A stretch of 64,000 bases of DNA, from NCBI RefSeq assembly GCF_002305875.1, contig NZ_CP022098.1, positions 10,478,001-10,542,000 of the forward strand, written 5' to 3'. The notes under the pieces are model-generated. The model was not told the origin of the DNA and did no database searches. It worked only from the letters and a program-made list of their open reading frames with translations. Shown here piece after piece: positions 1-8,771 of this stretch; within the stretch, counting starts at the first letter, position 1, and each line of letters opens with the position of its first letter. The stretch is from Cystobacter fuscus. Lineage in GTDB: Bacteria; Myxococcota; Myxococcia; Myxococcales; Myxococcaceae. A program made the translations under genes and the position numbers.

Positions 1-194
1 TGCACCACCTGGCCGTCGGAGTCGTAGAGGCTCGTGGGCCCGTGCAGCAGGCCCGCGCGCCAGTGCGATTCCTGGACGAGCCGACCATCCTCGTCATAGG
101 TGGCCGCCACTCCATCCAGCCGACCCTCGTCGTCCTCGAAGTAGCGCTCGCGCACCCGCCCCCGCTCGTCCTTCTCGATGAATTCCGTTGGCAC
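1..194 (-). CDS. MORN/YwqK-like repeat protein, 3' end outside window
   Basis: This partial gene follows vgrG on the same strand. The first 64 residues carry MORN-like units with patterns such as YFEDDEGRLDGVAATYDEDG and GLLHGPTSLYDSDG, typical of YwqK-type antitoxin repeat proteins. The likely start is a GTG at 194, placed about 9 bases after a GGAGG just beyond the vgrG stop. A nearby ATG at 202 opens a frame without the repeats and was not chosen. The position directly after vgrG suggests an effector partner or immunity protein for the type VI system; this is inferred from context only. The C-terminus lies beyond the window. Confidence 0.6.
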   Translation of the reverse strand, partial: MPTEFIEKDERGRVRERYFEDDEGRLDGVAATYDEDGRLVQESHWRAGLLHGPTSLYDSDGQVV

Positions 195-210
195 GGGCTC
201 ATCCCTCCGC

Positions 211-2061
211 TCAGGGGGTGGGCGGAATCGGTGGGAGCGGAGGCCCTCCCATCGGAAGCGGAATCATCGGGCCCAGGATCATCAGGGGCGTCGCCTTGAG
301 CATGTGCATGAGCTTGACGTTGCTGATCAACGTCTGGGCATCGGCCATCATCATGAGCTTGGAGCTGTGCCGCAGCATCGTGCCCGCCGAGCTCTCCAGG
401 GCCAGCTTCGCATTCTGGGTGAGGTTCATCCCCGCGATGCTCTTGAGCGACATCTTCGCTTCCTGCGTGAGGTTCCTTCCCGCCTTGACGTCGATGGAGC
501 CCCGCACGTCCAGGGTGAGGTTGCCCCGGACCCGGATGGTGCAGTTGCCCTGGATCTCCGTCACGCTGTCGCGCTCCACGGACACGTTCATGTCCCGGCG
601 GGCGTGCAGATAGAGCTCCTCCGCGCCCTTCTTGTCCTCGAAACGCAACTCATTGGGCTGTCCCCCGCCGGAGGCATCCCCGCGTACCGTGCTCCGGGTC
701 TGCCCCGCGGGCAACGGATAGGGCACCACCTGCTCGGCGTTGTAGACGGAGCCGGTGACGATGGGCCGATCCGGATCCCCATCCAGGAAGGTGACCAGCA
801 CCTCCTGGCCCACGTGTGGCAGGAAGAAGTGGCCCCAGCCCTTGCCCGCCTGGCCCTGCGCCACCCTCATCCAACACGAGCTGCGCTCGTCCTTCTGGCC
901 CTCCCGATCCCAGTGGAACTGGACCTTCACGCGGCCGAATCGGTCCGTCCAGATCTCCTCGCCCGCCTTGCCCACCACCCGGGCGCTCTGCACGCCGTGG
1001 ACGACTGGCCGCGGCGTCACCCGGGGCGGACGGAAGGGCGTGGCGGCGGGGATGGCCTCGAAGCTGTTGCTATAGGCCCCCACCGTGGCTGAGTGCGACA
1101 CCCAGCACAGCACGTACGCGCCATTGATGTCCTGGCGCTCGTGCTCGGCGAGGGTGAAGCGGTAGCCAGGGATGAACCAGCGCACGTGACCCTGGCCTCG
1201 CAGCGTCCGGGCCTGAGCCTCGTGCGCCTCCAGGCGGATCCGGCCGCGCTGCTCACCCACGTCCCGGCGGGTGAAGGCACCGGGGTATTCGTACTGCTCC
1301 TGGCGCCCCTCCTTGCCCTTCACCTGCGCTTGCAGCCGGGTGGATGGCGTCTCGAAGAAGTAGTCCCCCAGGGCGTAGCGTCCGGGTACCACCTGCTGCT
1401 CCAGCTCGCACCCGGTGATGGCGTCCTCCGTCCGCGCCTCATCCAGGTGCCCCTGGACCTTCGCCGTCCCGGGACCCGGGCAGGGCTCATGGGCCGCCAC
1501 ATCGTCCGCCAGCACCAGCGTGTGCCGGTCCTTCGTGTGCTCGAAGAAGTAGAAGATGCCTTCGTCCTCCATCAGCCGTGAGGCGAAATCGAAGGCGGAC
1601 TCCTGGTGCTGCACGCAGTACTCGCGAGGCGTGTACGTGCGCCGCAACGCCAGCCGGAAGTCGGTGAAGCCTTGCTCCTGGAAGAGCTGCTGGAGGATCT
1701 GCGGCACCGTCAGGTTCTGGAAGATGCGGCTGTCGCGGGTGAGGGTGAGCAGCCAGAACCAGGGGCGCAGCTCGGCGAGGTACCGGGTGAAGTCCCCGAA
1801 AGTGCCGGCCTGGACGAAGCGGGTGATGATGCCGTGGAAGAACCGCTCGCCGCCCGTGCGTTGCGCCAGGGAGATGGCGGCGCCCTTGCCCACCACCCGG
1901 GAGAAGTCCACGTCGAGTCGCTCGGAGTGCAGCTCCAGCGTGAAGTGGAAGGGCCGGGAGAGGGCCTCCTCGCCCTGGAAGCCGTGCAGCAGCAGCACGT
2001 CCTTGCCCAGGGGCGTGGTGACGGAGAGGTAGACGTTGTCCTGCGTGTATCCCGACCTCAT
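211..2061 (-). CDS. vgrG: Type VI secretion spike protein VgrG (TssI)
   Basis: The 616-residue protein is the trimeric spike that caps the Hcp tube. Residues 1-340 match the gp27-like base (VSHSATVGAYSNSFEAIP before the junction). An OB-fold/gp5 segment lies around 355-445 (WTDRFGRVKVQFHWDREG, then GDPDRPIVTGSVYN), followed by a beta-helix-like needle to about 590. The end is a short Pro-rich tail, so there is no large evolved effector domain. The start at 2061 was chosen because it follows GGGAGG and overlaps the tssG stop as ATGA; a longer open frame upstream reads antisense-like sequence. Cargo is probably carried separately. Confidence 0.96.
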   Translation of the reverse strand: MRSGYTQDNVYLSVTTPLGKDVLLLHGFQGEEALSRPFHFTLELHSERLDVDFSRVVGKGAAISLAQRTGGERFFHGIITRFVQAGTFGDFTRYLAELRPWFWLLTLTRDSRIFQNLTVPQILQQLFQEQGFTDFRLALRRTYTPREYCVQHQESAFDFASRLMEDEGIFYFFEHTKDRHTLVLADDVAAHEPCPGPGTAKVQGHLDEARTEDAITGCELEQQVVPGRYALGDYFFETPSTRLQAQVKGKEGRQEQYEYPGAFTRRDVGEQRGRIRLEAHEAQARTLRGQGHVRWFIPGYRFTLAEHERQDINGAYVLCWVSHSATVGAYSNSFEAIPAATPFRPPRVTPRPVVHGVQSARVVGKAGEEIWTDRFGRVKVQFHWDREGQKDERSSCWMRVAQGQAGKGWGHFFLPHVGQEVLVTFLDGDPDRPIVTGSVYNAEQVVPYPLPAGQTRSTVRGDASGGGQPNELRFEDKKGAEELYLHARRDMNVSVERDSVTEIQGNCTIRVRGNLTLDVRGSIDVKAGRNLTQEAKMSLKSIAGMNLTQNAKLALESSAGTMLRHSSKLMMMADAQTLISNVKLMHMLKATPLMILGPMIPLPMGGPPLPPIPPTP

Positions 2062-3086
2062 GTTCCATCCTCCCGCGCGCCGTGCGCGGACATGTGACGG
2101 GGCGAAAGCGCCACCGCCTGGGTTCCCTGCCGGCCGGGCCTTGCCCTCAGCCAGGACGTCCACCCCAGGCGCGGGCCGCTCGGCGCGCCCAGGGGTTGCT
2201 CGGGGATGTCGCCGGAGCGCACCACCAGCACCAGCCACACCTCGGGCCCCGGGCCCAACGCGAAGCGGGTGAGCGAGCGCAAGGTGCTCAGTCCCCCACC
2301 ACCGGGCAGCAGCTCCACATAGCGGCGCCAGGAGAGAGGGCCCAGCTCCAGTTCCAGGCCCGCCTGCTCCAGCCAGGCGCGCCCGCCGAGCACCGCGCCC
2401 TGGCCGAGCCGCTGGTTGCGTCCGGTGGGGCCCAGGCGCGTGCGCTGTTCCTCTTCCAGCTCCATCCAGGCGCCCCGGGGCGCTCGCGGCTTCACTCCCA
2501 CGCCCAGCGCGTCCGAGAGCATCGCCCGCAGGGCCTCGAGGGACACGGGCCGGTGCGCCAGCAATCCCGCGTAGCGCAGCAGCCGCCGATCCTCCACCTC
2601 CAGCCGGCCGCGCGTGCCCCGGGTGCCCAGGCCCATGAGCGCATACAGATAGCGGGCCACGTCATGGGCCTCGGGCACGCCCGGCTCCAGCCACACCCGG
2701 CGCCGCACCCGCCCCTGGTACAGCAGCGACAGCAGCCGGTGGTGGAAGATGTCCAGGAAGTCGCGCAGGCCCGTGTCCCCCACGCGCGTCCTGTCCCGGA
2801 GCTGCTGGGCGAAGGGCCTCGGCAGCGGCCCCTGCACCCCGCCCAGACCGAGGAAGGCCACCGTCATCTCCGGCGTGCCCCCGGGCCTCGCGGGCGGCAT
2901 CACCTGGACGATGTCGCTGGCGGGAAAGGCCAGCTCCACCGAGGCGCGCAGCCGCACCGGCTCCTTCGGGCGGAGCAGGCGCAGCAGGCGCATCGCCTGG
3001 AAGAAGTCGAAGCGGTGGCCGGACTCGAAGAGCTCCTGGGCTACACCAGGGGCGCGTCGCCGGCCATGGGGGGCCATCTCTTCCAT
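2058..3086 (-). CDS. tssG: Type VI baseplate subunit TssG
   Basis: The 342-residue protein is a baseplate wedge subunit that works with TssF, TssE and TssK. It opens with the family hallmark FESGHRFDFFQAMRLLRLL and contains LRDFLDIFHHRLLSLLYQ, characteristic of TssG (VasB/ImpH). The start at 3086 follows GGGAGGACAC and lies 46 bases inside the end of tssF, so the two are probably translationally coupled. Its stop overlaps the vgrG start. An upstream extension of the frame is antisense to tssF and was rejected. Confidence 0.95.
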   Translation of the reverse strand: MEEMAPHGRRRAPGVAQELFESGHRFDFFQAMRLLRLLRPKEPVRLRASVELAFPASDIVQVMPPARPGGTPEMTVAFLGLGGVQGPLPRPFAQQLRDRTRVGDTGLRDFLDIFHHRLLSLLYQGRVRRRVWLEPGVPEAHDVARYLYALMGLGTRGTRGRLEVEDRRLLRYAGLLAHRPVSLEALRAMLSDALGVGVKPRAPRGAWMELEEEQRTRLGPTGRNQRLGQGAVLGGRAWLEQAGLELELGPLSWRRYVELLPGGGGLSTLRSLTRFALGPGPEVWLVLVVRSGDIPEQPLGAPSGPRLGWTSWLRARPGRQGTQAVALSPRHMSAHGAREDGT

Positions 3087-4858
3087 GTGTCCTCCCGCTG
3101 CTCGCTCCTCGCCACGAGCTGGGTGAAGGAATCCACCGGGGCGTACAGGCCGAAGAAGTGGTGGAGCACCGCCGCGAGCAGCAGCGCACTGCCGCCCACG
3201 TAGAGGGACTCGTCGAAGGTGAGGGTGAGTTCCTGGCCGCGGCAGAAGCCCCGCCAGGCATCCCAGCCGCGCTGGCGCACCACCGGGCGGCACGTCAGCC
3301 CCGTCAGCCCCTGGAGCTGCTGCTCGCACACCTGGCCGCCGGAGAAGTCATGCAGCCGCAGCAGCTCCTCGAGCGCCTCCAGCGCCTGGGGGCCGTTGGC
3401 GAGCGAGAGGTGGTTGAGCGACAGCAACGAGACGAGCTGCCAGAGCATGGCGCCCCGCTCCGGGGGCGCGCGGGGTGGCGTGGGACGGCGCAGGCAGCGG
3501 ATGGCGCCCACGGGGACGCGCTCCTCCACCTGGAGCTCCGCGCCGGGCCCGAGTTGCACGGGCAACTCCCCATTGGTGCACAGCGTGTGCACGTGCAGCG
3601 TCTGCTCCGCCGGCAGGTGCGGGTCGAGCTCCAGGTCCACGAAGGACAGCAGCATCTGGGAGCCCGGTCCCTGCGCGCGGCCGGTGGGCTGACGCCGGGC
3701 GTACCAGAAGGCGCGCGGCTCCTGTCCGTCATCCCGGTGGCGCCAGGAGAAGAGCGGCTCCACCCCGCGCGTGTGCCCGGCCCCCTCCGTGGCGGCGGTG
3801 ACGGAGAGGATGGAGTGCAGCTCCAGCTCCTGCTGGCGGCGGTAGTCGGGCACCAGCGGGTACTCGGTGCGGCGCTGATCCAACCGGATGGGCTCGGCCA
3901 GCTTGGGAAAGAGATTGATGATGGGGGTGCAGCCCAACCGGAACGTCTCCGGAGTGAGCGCGAGCTGCTCCTCGGGCATGGCATCCAGCAGCACGAACAC
4001 CTCGAGCGCCTGCTGCGACGCCTGGAGGCACGCGCGATCCAGCGCCAGCTCGAAGAAGAGGAACTTCTCGGGGAAGGCGAAGTACTCCTGCAGGAGGCGA
4101 TAGCCGCGGTGCTGGTGGGGCAACGAGGGCAGCACCGCCTCCTCGGGGCCGAAGCCGAGCTGCCGCAGGCTGTCCGCGGGTTGGAAGCGAGGCTCGCCCG
4201 GAGAGCCATCCGGCACGAGCGCCACGCTCCGGGCATGGCAGGTGAGCAGTTCGTAGAGGCGGAAGGTCAGCTCGGAGGGTCCGTCGAGGAAGAACTGGAG
4301 CCGCTCCAACTGGAGGTCCGCCAGCCGGGCCTCGCGGGCCTCCAGCCGCAGCCGGAGCACCGCCGACACGTCCCGCCGCCCGCGCAGCCAGCCGATGGAG
4401 AGTGGGGACTCCAGGCTCGCCTCCGTCACCTGGATCGGCCAGAGCGTCACCGGGGCGCAGGTGCGGAAGCGGCAGGTCTGCCCCGGGCGTGGCTCGGCCA
4501 GGAGCTGCGTACCGCGCTCGACGCGGCTGCCGGCCAGGGGCAGGCCAGCCGCTGTATCCACCTCGAAGCAGGCGATGGACAGCGAGGGCAGGGACTCCAC
4601 CAGGTGGGGAGCCAACAGGCCCAGCAGGGTGGTGGAGAGTTCCGGCAGATCGCTGTCGAAGGCATGCTGGACGCGCGCGGTGAGGAAGGCGAACGACTCG
4701 ATGAGGCGCTCCACGTGGGGGTCTCCCACCTCGCTCGCGCCCAGCCGGAGCCTCGCGGCCAGCTTGGGATAGCTGGCCGCGAACTCCGCTCCCGCCCCGC
4801 GCAGCCATGCCAGCTCCCGCTGGTAGGCCTGGAGCAACTCGTCCTGACTGGTGCCCAT
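3041..4858 (-). CDS. tssF: Type VI baseplate subunit TssF
   Basis: The roughly 605-residue protein is the large wedge subunit of the baseplate. The N-terminus (YQRELAWLRGAGAEFAASYP, then VERLIESFAFLTARVQHAFD) is diagnostic for TssF (VasA/ImpG). Length agrees with the family norm of about 600. The ATG at 4858 sits 6 bases after GGAGG; a GTG one codon earlier is also possible. It lies 49 bases after hcp and overlaps tssG. Confidence 0.95.
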   Translation of the reverse strand: MGTSQDELLQAYQRELAWLRGAGAEFAASYPKLAARLRLGASEVGDPHVERLIESFAFLTARVQHAFDSDLPELSTTLLGLLAPHLVESLPSLSIACFEVDTAAGLPLAGSRVERGTQLLAEPRPGQTCRFRTCAPVTLWPIQVTEASLESPLSIGWLRGRRDVSAVLRLRLEAREARLADLQLERLQFFLDGPSELTFRLYELLTCHARSVALVPDGSPGEPRFQPADSLRQLGFGPEEAVLPSLPHQHRGYRLLQEYFAFPEKFLFFELALDRACLQASQQALEVFVLLDAMPEEQLALTPETFRLGCTPIINLFPKLAEPIRLDQRRTEYPLVPDYRRQQELELHSILSVTAATEGAGHTRGVEPLFSWRHRDDGQEPRAFWYARRQPTGRAQGPGSQMLLSFVDLELDPHLPAEQTLHVHTLCTNGELPVQLGPGAELQVEERVPVGAIRCLRRPTPPRAPPERGAMLWQLVSLLSLNHLSLANGPQALEALEELLRLHDFSGGQVCEQQLQGLTGLTCRPVVRQRGWDAWRGFCRGQELTLTFDESLYVGGSALLLAAVLHHFFGLYAPVDSFTQLVARSEQREDTWKRWPPMAGDAPLV

Positions 4859-4907
4859 CACTTGCCTCCACTCGTCGCCACTGCCGTGAACGTGTCTGTC
4901 CTCTGAC

Positions 4908-5366
4908 TCAGGCCGACTTGTTGGTCTTGCGATCCCACTTCGTCGAATTGCTGTCCCCTTCCTTCCAGGTGATGCTGGCGTAATCGAGCTTCACCGTCTC
5001 GACGGGGTCGCCCTTCCCCCCGGCCGAGACCGAGACACCGGTGACGACGACATCCGTCATCTCGTAGGTGAAGATCTTGCTGTCCTCGCTTCCAGCCACG
5101 GTGAGGGTGGCCGCGCCAACGCTCTCTCCCTTGCTGCAGGACAGGTAGAGATTGGGCGAGGCTTTATCCACCAACTTGGTGATGACGAGCTCTCCGTGGC
5201 TGGGGCGGCCCTGCCTCTTGACCTCACCATCGTTGGACCGCTCGTTGAGGCTCATGGGAAAGGAGATCTCGTAGCGATAGGAGAGGACCTCGATCTGGCC
5301 CGTGTACGCCTGTACCTTCGAGCTGCCCTGCGCCTTGGCGATCTTGAGATAGATGCTTTCTGGCAT
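4908..5366 (-). CDS. hcp: Type VI tube protein Hcp (TssD)
   Basis: The 152-residue protein forms the inner hexameric tube. Features visible are the N-terminal MPESIYLKI strand, the SFPMSLNERSNDGEVKRQGRP loop region and the late DYASITWKEGD strand, all usual for Hcp-family proteins. It heads the second block of the locus (hcp-tssF-tssG-vgrG), separated from tssC by an oppositely oriented gene, so it probably has its own promoter in the 174 bp between 5366 and 5541. A GAGGAA lies about 9 bases before the start. Confidence 0.92.
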   Translation of the reverse strand: MPESIYLKIAKAQGSSKVQAYTGQIEVLSYRYEISFPMSLNERSNDGEVKRQGRPSHGELVITKLVDKASPNLYLSCSKGESVGAATLTVAGSEDSKIFTYEMTDVVVTGVSVSAGGKGDPVETVKLDYASITWKEGDSNSTKWDRKTNKSA

Positions 5367-5540
5367 GTCTGTCGATTCCTCGCATGATGAGGGGGGATTA
5401 TCTTGCTCTCGGTTCGGGTGGAGATGGGCGCGGAGGGATGTGACAGGTGTCCGCGGTTTTTTCCGGCGCCCTCGTCACATCCTGGACCAGTCCCATCCAT
5501 GGCCAGGATGGCTGAAGTTAAAAAAGAGAATGGAGACAGG

Positions 5541-6041
5541 ATGCTCATCATCTGTACGAGGGACAATCGGATTCGGAATTACCCCAACAGCGCGAATACC
5601 TGGGGCACGGTCGTCGCCATGAATAACGCGAACGGTCCACAGGCCGCGACGCAGGAGTTGCAGACGCTGATCGGTCAGCTCGGCCCGAACGAGCCCCTGT
5701 GCCTGTCAGCGCATGGCAATGACGAGGCGATCGGCGATGAACAGTCTGGAGGGAACAACTGGGGATGGTCGGTCAATGACATCGCGGGCATCTTGAGAAA
5801 CTCTGCCCCGGCTGGGTACTCGGGTCCCATTCTCATCCATGCCTGCATGGAGAAGGTGGAGAACTTCACGGCTCGGCTGGCGCTGGCGCTCGAGGGGCAG
5901 AACGTCCTGAACGGTGTATGGATCTATGGCACCAACCGTGACATGGATTGTTCCGAGGGGTATCCACGCCCGACCAAACTGGATGACAACGCCGCGCTGC
6001 AGAGCACCCGGGTCGGTTCGCAGAGCACCCGGAGCAGTTGA
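5541..6041 (+). CDS. Putative clan CD-like cysteine peptidase; candidate type VI effector
   Basis: This 166-residue gene sits between tssC and hcp on the opposite strand. Two motifs stand out: a hydrophobic strand ending in LCLSAHGN (His58-Gly59) and a second one, PILIHACMEK (Ala101-Cys102), about 44 residues later. This His-Gly then Ala-Cys order after hydrophobic strands is the catalytic dyad pattern of clan CD peptidases (caspase, CHAT, C80 groups). No signal peptide is seen. The ATG at 5541 follows GGAGACAGG; ATGs at 5499 and 5508 lack a good ribosome site. The enzymatic assignment and the effector role are inferences from two motifs and location; no neighbouring immunity gene is evident. 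Confidence 0.6.
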   Translation: MLIICTRDNRIRNYPNSANTWGTVVAMNNANGPQAATQELQTLIGQLGPNEPLCLSAHGNDEAIGDEQSGGNNWGWSVNDIAGILRNSAPAGYSGPILIHACMEKVENFTARLALALEGQNVLNGVWIYGTNRDMDCSEGYPRPTKLDDNAALQSTRVGSQSTRSS

Positions 6042-6049
6042 CACGTGCC

Positions 6050-6077
6050 GGCGGGGGTCTCTTCATCGGCCCCCGCC
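6050..6077. terminator. Stem-loop terminator between convergent gene ends
   Basis: GGCGGGGGTC and GGCCCCCGCC form a 10-bp stem with one G-T pair around an 8-base loop. It lies 8 bases after the stop of the candidate peptidase and before the tssC stop on the other strand, so it can serve both directions. There is no strong T tract. Confidence 0.6.
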
Positions 6078-6147
6078 TCCTGCTTCACGCCGCGCCCCGG
6101 GAAGGCACGCGCTTCCCGTGCCATCCCGGAGCGTCTGGCTTTCCTGC

Positions 6148-7644
6148 CTACGTAGCCGCCTGGGGCAGATCGGACACCAGGCGGATGGAGGCGGTCAGCT
6201 CGTTGAGCTGGAAGTGGGGGCGGAGGAACACCACCGCGCGGTAGTTGCCAGGGTGACCCGGTACCTCGGTGACGTCCACCCGCGCCTCGCGCAGCGGCTG
6301 ACGGGCCTTGATGGAGAAGGACGCGTTCTCATTGATCTGCACGTACTGGCTGATCCACCGGTTGAGGTAGTCGGAGATCTCCTGCCGAGAGGCGAAGCCG
6401 CCGATCTTGTCGCGCATGATGACCTTGAGGTAGTGCGCGAAGCGCGAGGCGGACAGGAGGTAGGGGAGCTGGGAAGACAGCTCCGCGTTGGCGTTGGCCT
6501 GGGGCGTGTCGTAGCGGCGGGGCTTGTTGGCCGTCTGCGAGCCGAAGAAAGCCGCGTAGTCGGTCCCCTTGCAATGACACAGGGTGATGAAGCCCAGGTC
6601 GCTCAACTCCTTCTCACGCCGGTCGGTGATGGCCACCTCGGTGGGGCATTTCTGGGCGATGTCTCCCTCGTCGGTACGGAACGTATGGGTGGGCAGCCCC
6701 TGGACGATGCCGCCTCCCTCCACCCCGCGGATGTTGGCGCACCACTGGTGCTGGGCGAAGGCGGAGGTGACGCGCAGGCCCAGGGCGTATGCCGCGTTGC
6801 CCCACAGATACTTGCGGTGATCGCGGCCATCCACGTCTTCCCGGTAGCCGAAGCCGTCCACGGGCACCGTGTCCTCGCCATAGGGCAGCCGCGCCAGGAT
6901 ATGGGGCAGAACCAGCGCCACGTAGCGGGCGTCCTCCGAGTCCCGGAAGCTGCGCCAGCGGATGAGCTCGGTGCTCTCGAAGATGCGCGCCAGGTCTCTC
7001 GGGGCGCCAATGTCCGTGAAGCTGTCCAGGTCGAACAGCGAGGGACTGGCCGCGGTGATGAAGGGCGCATGGGCGGCGGCGGTCACGTGGGAAATGGATT
7101 CCAGCAGCGCCACGTCCCGCGGAACGCGGCCGAACTCATAATCGCCGATGAGTACCCCATAGGGTTGCCCGCCGAAGGTACCGTATTCCTCCTCGTAGAC
7201 CTTCTTGAAGAGGGCGCTCTGGTCGAACTCGGGCGCCCGCTCCAGGTCATCCAGCAGCTCCTTCTTGGTGGCGTGCAGGACCCGCAGCTTCAGGTTCGTC
7301 CCCGTCTCGGTGCCATGGACCAGCATGTGCAGCCCCCGCCAGGAGGCCTCCAGCCGCTGGAAGGGCTCGGTGTGGAGCACCTCGTCGAGCTGCGCACCCA
7401 ACAGCTCGTCGATGCGGGCGATGCGCTGGTTGATGAGCGCGACCAGGTCCACGTCGCTCGGGATGGACTCGGTGGTGAGTGCCTGGTCCACGAGCTCGCT
7501 CACCAGCTCTCGGGCGCGGGGCTGCTGGCTGTCATCGCGCGCCAGCCTGCCCTCCTCGATGATGCGCGCCAGCAGTCCCCCCTCCGGCTCCGCCACCGCG
7601 GCCTGTGCTCCCTGCGTTGCTTCTTGCGTTGCTTCCTCGAACAT
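6148..7644 (-). CDS. tssC: Type VI sheath large subunit TssC
   Basis: The 498-residue protein forms the contractile sheath with TssB (VipB/EvpB family). Visible hallmarks are RLEASWRGLHMLV near residue 100, GVLIGDYEF, the CANIRGVEGGG segment, LGFITLCHCKGTD and the C-terminal PHFQLNELTASIRLVS strand. Full length matches the family. It follows tssB by 45 bases and ends the first block of the locus. No ClpV unfoldase for sheath recycling is encoded nearby. Confidence 0.97.
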   Translation of the reverse strand: MFEEATQEATQGAQAAVAEPEGGLLARIIEEGRLARDDSQQPRARELVSELVDQALTTESIPSDVDLVALINQRIARIDELLGAQLDEVLHTEPFQRLEASWRGLHMLVHGTETGTNLKLRVLHATKKELLDDLERAPEFDQSALFKKVYEEEYGTFGGQPYGVLIGDYEFGRVPRDVALLESISHVTAAAHAPFITAASPSLFDLDSFTDIGAPRDLARIFESTELIRWRSFRDSEDARYVALVLPHILARLPYGEDTVPVDGFGYREDVDGRDHRKYLWGNAAYALGLRVTSAFAQHQWCANIRGVEGGGIVQGLPTHTFRTDEGDIAQKCPTEVAITDRREKELSDLGFITLCHCKGTDYAAFFGSQTANKPRRYDTPQANANAELSSQLPYLLSASRFAHYLKVIMRDKIGGFASRQEISDYLNRWISQYVQINENASFSIKARQPLREARVDVTEVPGHPGNYRAVVFLRPHFQLNELTASIRLVSDLPQAAT

Positions 7645-7689
7645 CTCTCTCTCCGTGTTGGATATGGGTGGATGGATGGGACCGGGCGT

Positions 7690-8199
7690 TCACGGCTCGC
7701 GCTTCGTCGCCAGCTCGGACTGGAGCGCCTGGAGCCGGGCCCTGTCGGCCAGCGCGGACCGCAGCACGTCCGCCAGCGCGTCATTGCCGTCCAGCTTGGC
7801 GATCAAGTCCACCAGCCGCTGGCGCGACTCCAGGAGCTTGCGCAAGGGCTCGATCTGCTCGACGAGCTGGCGAGGGTGGAAGGAGTCGATGCTCTTGAAG
7901 CGCAGTTCCACGGCCATGCGGCTGTCACCGTCACGGAGTTTGTCCGGCACGGACAGCCGCAGCAGAGGGCCGATAGCGGCCATGACCTGGTCGAAGTTGT
8001 CGCGGTCGACCTCCACGAACTTGCGCTCCTTCAAGCGCGGGAGCTCCTTCTGCTGGCCAGCCAGGTCCGCCAGGACGCCGACCACCAGCGGAAGCTCTTT
8101 CTGCTCCACCGCGTCACCAATCTCCACGTCATAGGTGATCTGTACTCGCGGCGGCCGGACCCGGTCCAGGACGTGCTGGATGCTTTCCTTTGCAGGCAT
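7690..8199 (-). CDS. tssB: Type VI sheath small subunit TssB
   Basis: The 169-residue protein is the small sheath partner of TssC (VipA family). It carries RVQITYDVEIGDAVEQKELP near the N-terminus and KFVEVDRDNFDQVM, both family signatures, and is of normal length. It lies 85 bases after tssE and 45 before tssC. Confidence 0.96.
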   Translation of the reverse strand: MPAKESIQHVLDRVRPPRVQITYDVEIGDAVEQKELPLVVGVLADLAGQQKELPRLKERKFVEVDRDNFDQVMAAIGPLLRLSVPDKLRDGDSRMAVELRFKSIDSFHPRQLVEQIEPLRKLLESRQRLVDLIAKLDGNDALADVLRSALADRARLQALQSELATKREP

Positions 8200-8284
8200 G
8201 TCTTTCCTTCCTCTTGGTTATGTCTGGGTTTTGCTGCGCACTGCGAGGATGGAGAGGGACGCGGAGAGATGTGATGGGCGTCGA

Positions 8285-8743
8285 CTACTCGTCCACCTCC
8301 ACCAGCCTTCCGCTCCGGTCCAGCCGCAGCGGAAGGGAGATGGGTTCGGTGATGGGGCCCTGCACCAGCCGGGCGGTGAGCACCGCGATGGGGGAGCCCT
8401 CCCCCTCGGGAGGAAGCTGAACGGCGACCTGGAGTTGTCGCAGGCGCGGCTCATAGGCCTCCACCGCTCGGGCGATGAGCCGCTCCAGGAGCCGGGCATC
8501 CGCGGCGCTCGGGCCGAGAGGCCGCAGGTCCGGCAACCCGTAGTCGAGGGCCGAGCGCTCGTGCGGCTCGAGCGAGCTGGCCTGCTCCAGGGAAAGCGTG
8601 CAGCGAGTGTTCAGCGCGTGGGCCACCTCGCGCTTCACCGAGGCAAGCAATTCCTGCTCATCCATCCATGGGAAGCTCTCCACGTCCACCAGCCGATCCA
8701 GCAGCGGTGCCGGGAATCCGTGTGTCTGCCTGTTCCATGACAT
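8285..8743 (-). CDS. tssE: Type VI baseplate gp25-like subunit TssE
   Basis: The 152-residue protein corresponds to the gp25/lysozyme-like wedge protein. Support comes from LLDRLVDVE near the start, the conserved LDYGLPDL and a C-terminal strand region with RLVEVDE. The start at 8743 follows GAGG by 7 bases. It lies 28 bases after tssA. Confidence 0.88.
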   Translation of the reverse strand: MSWNRQTHGFPAPLLDRLVDVESFPWMDEQELLASVKREVAHALNTRCTLSLEQASSLEPHERSALDYGLPDLRPLGPSAADARLLERLIARAVEAYEPRLRQLQVAVQLPPEGEGSPIAVLTARLVQGPITEPISLPLRLDRSGRLVEVDE

Positions 8744-8771
8744 GTCATTGCCTCACGAGGATGGGTAGGCC

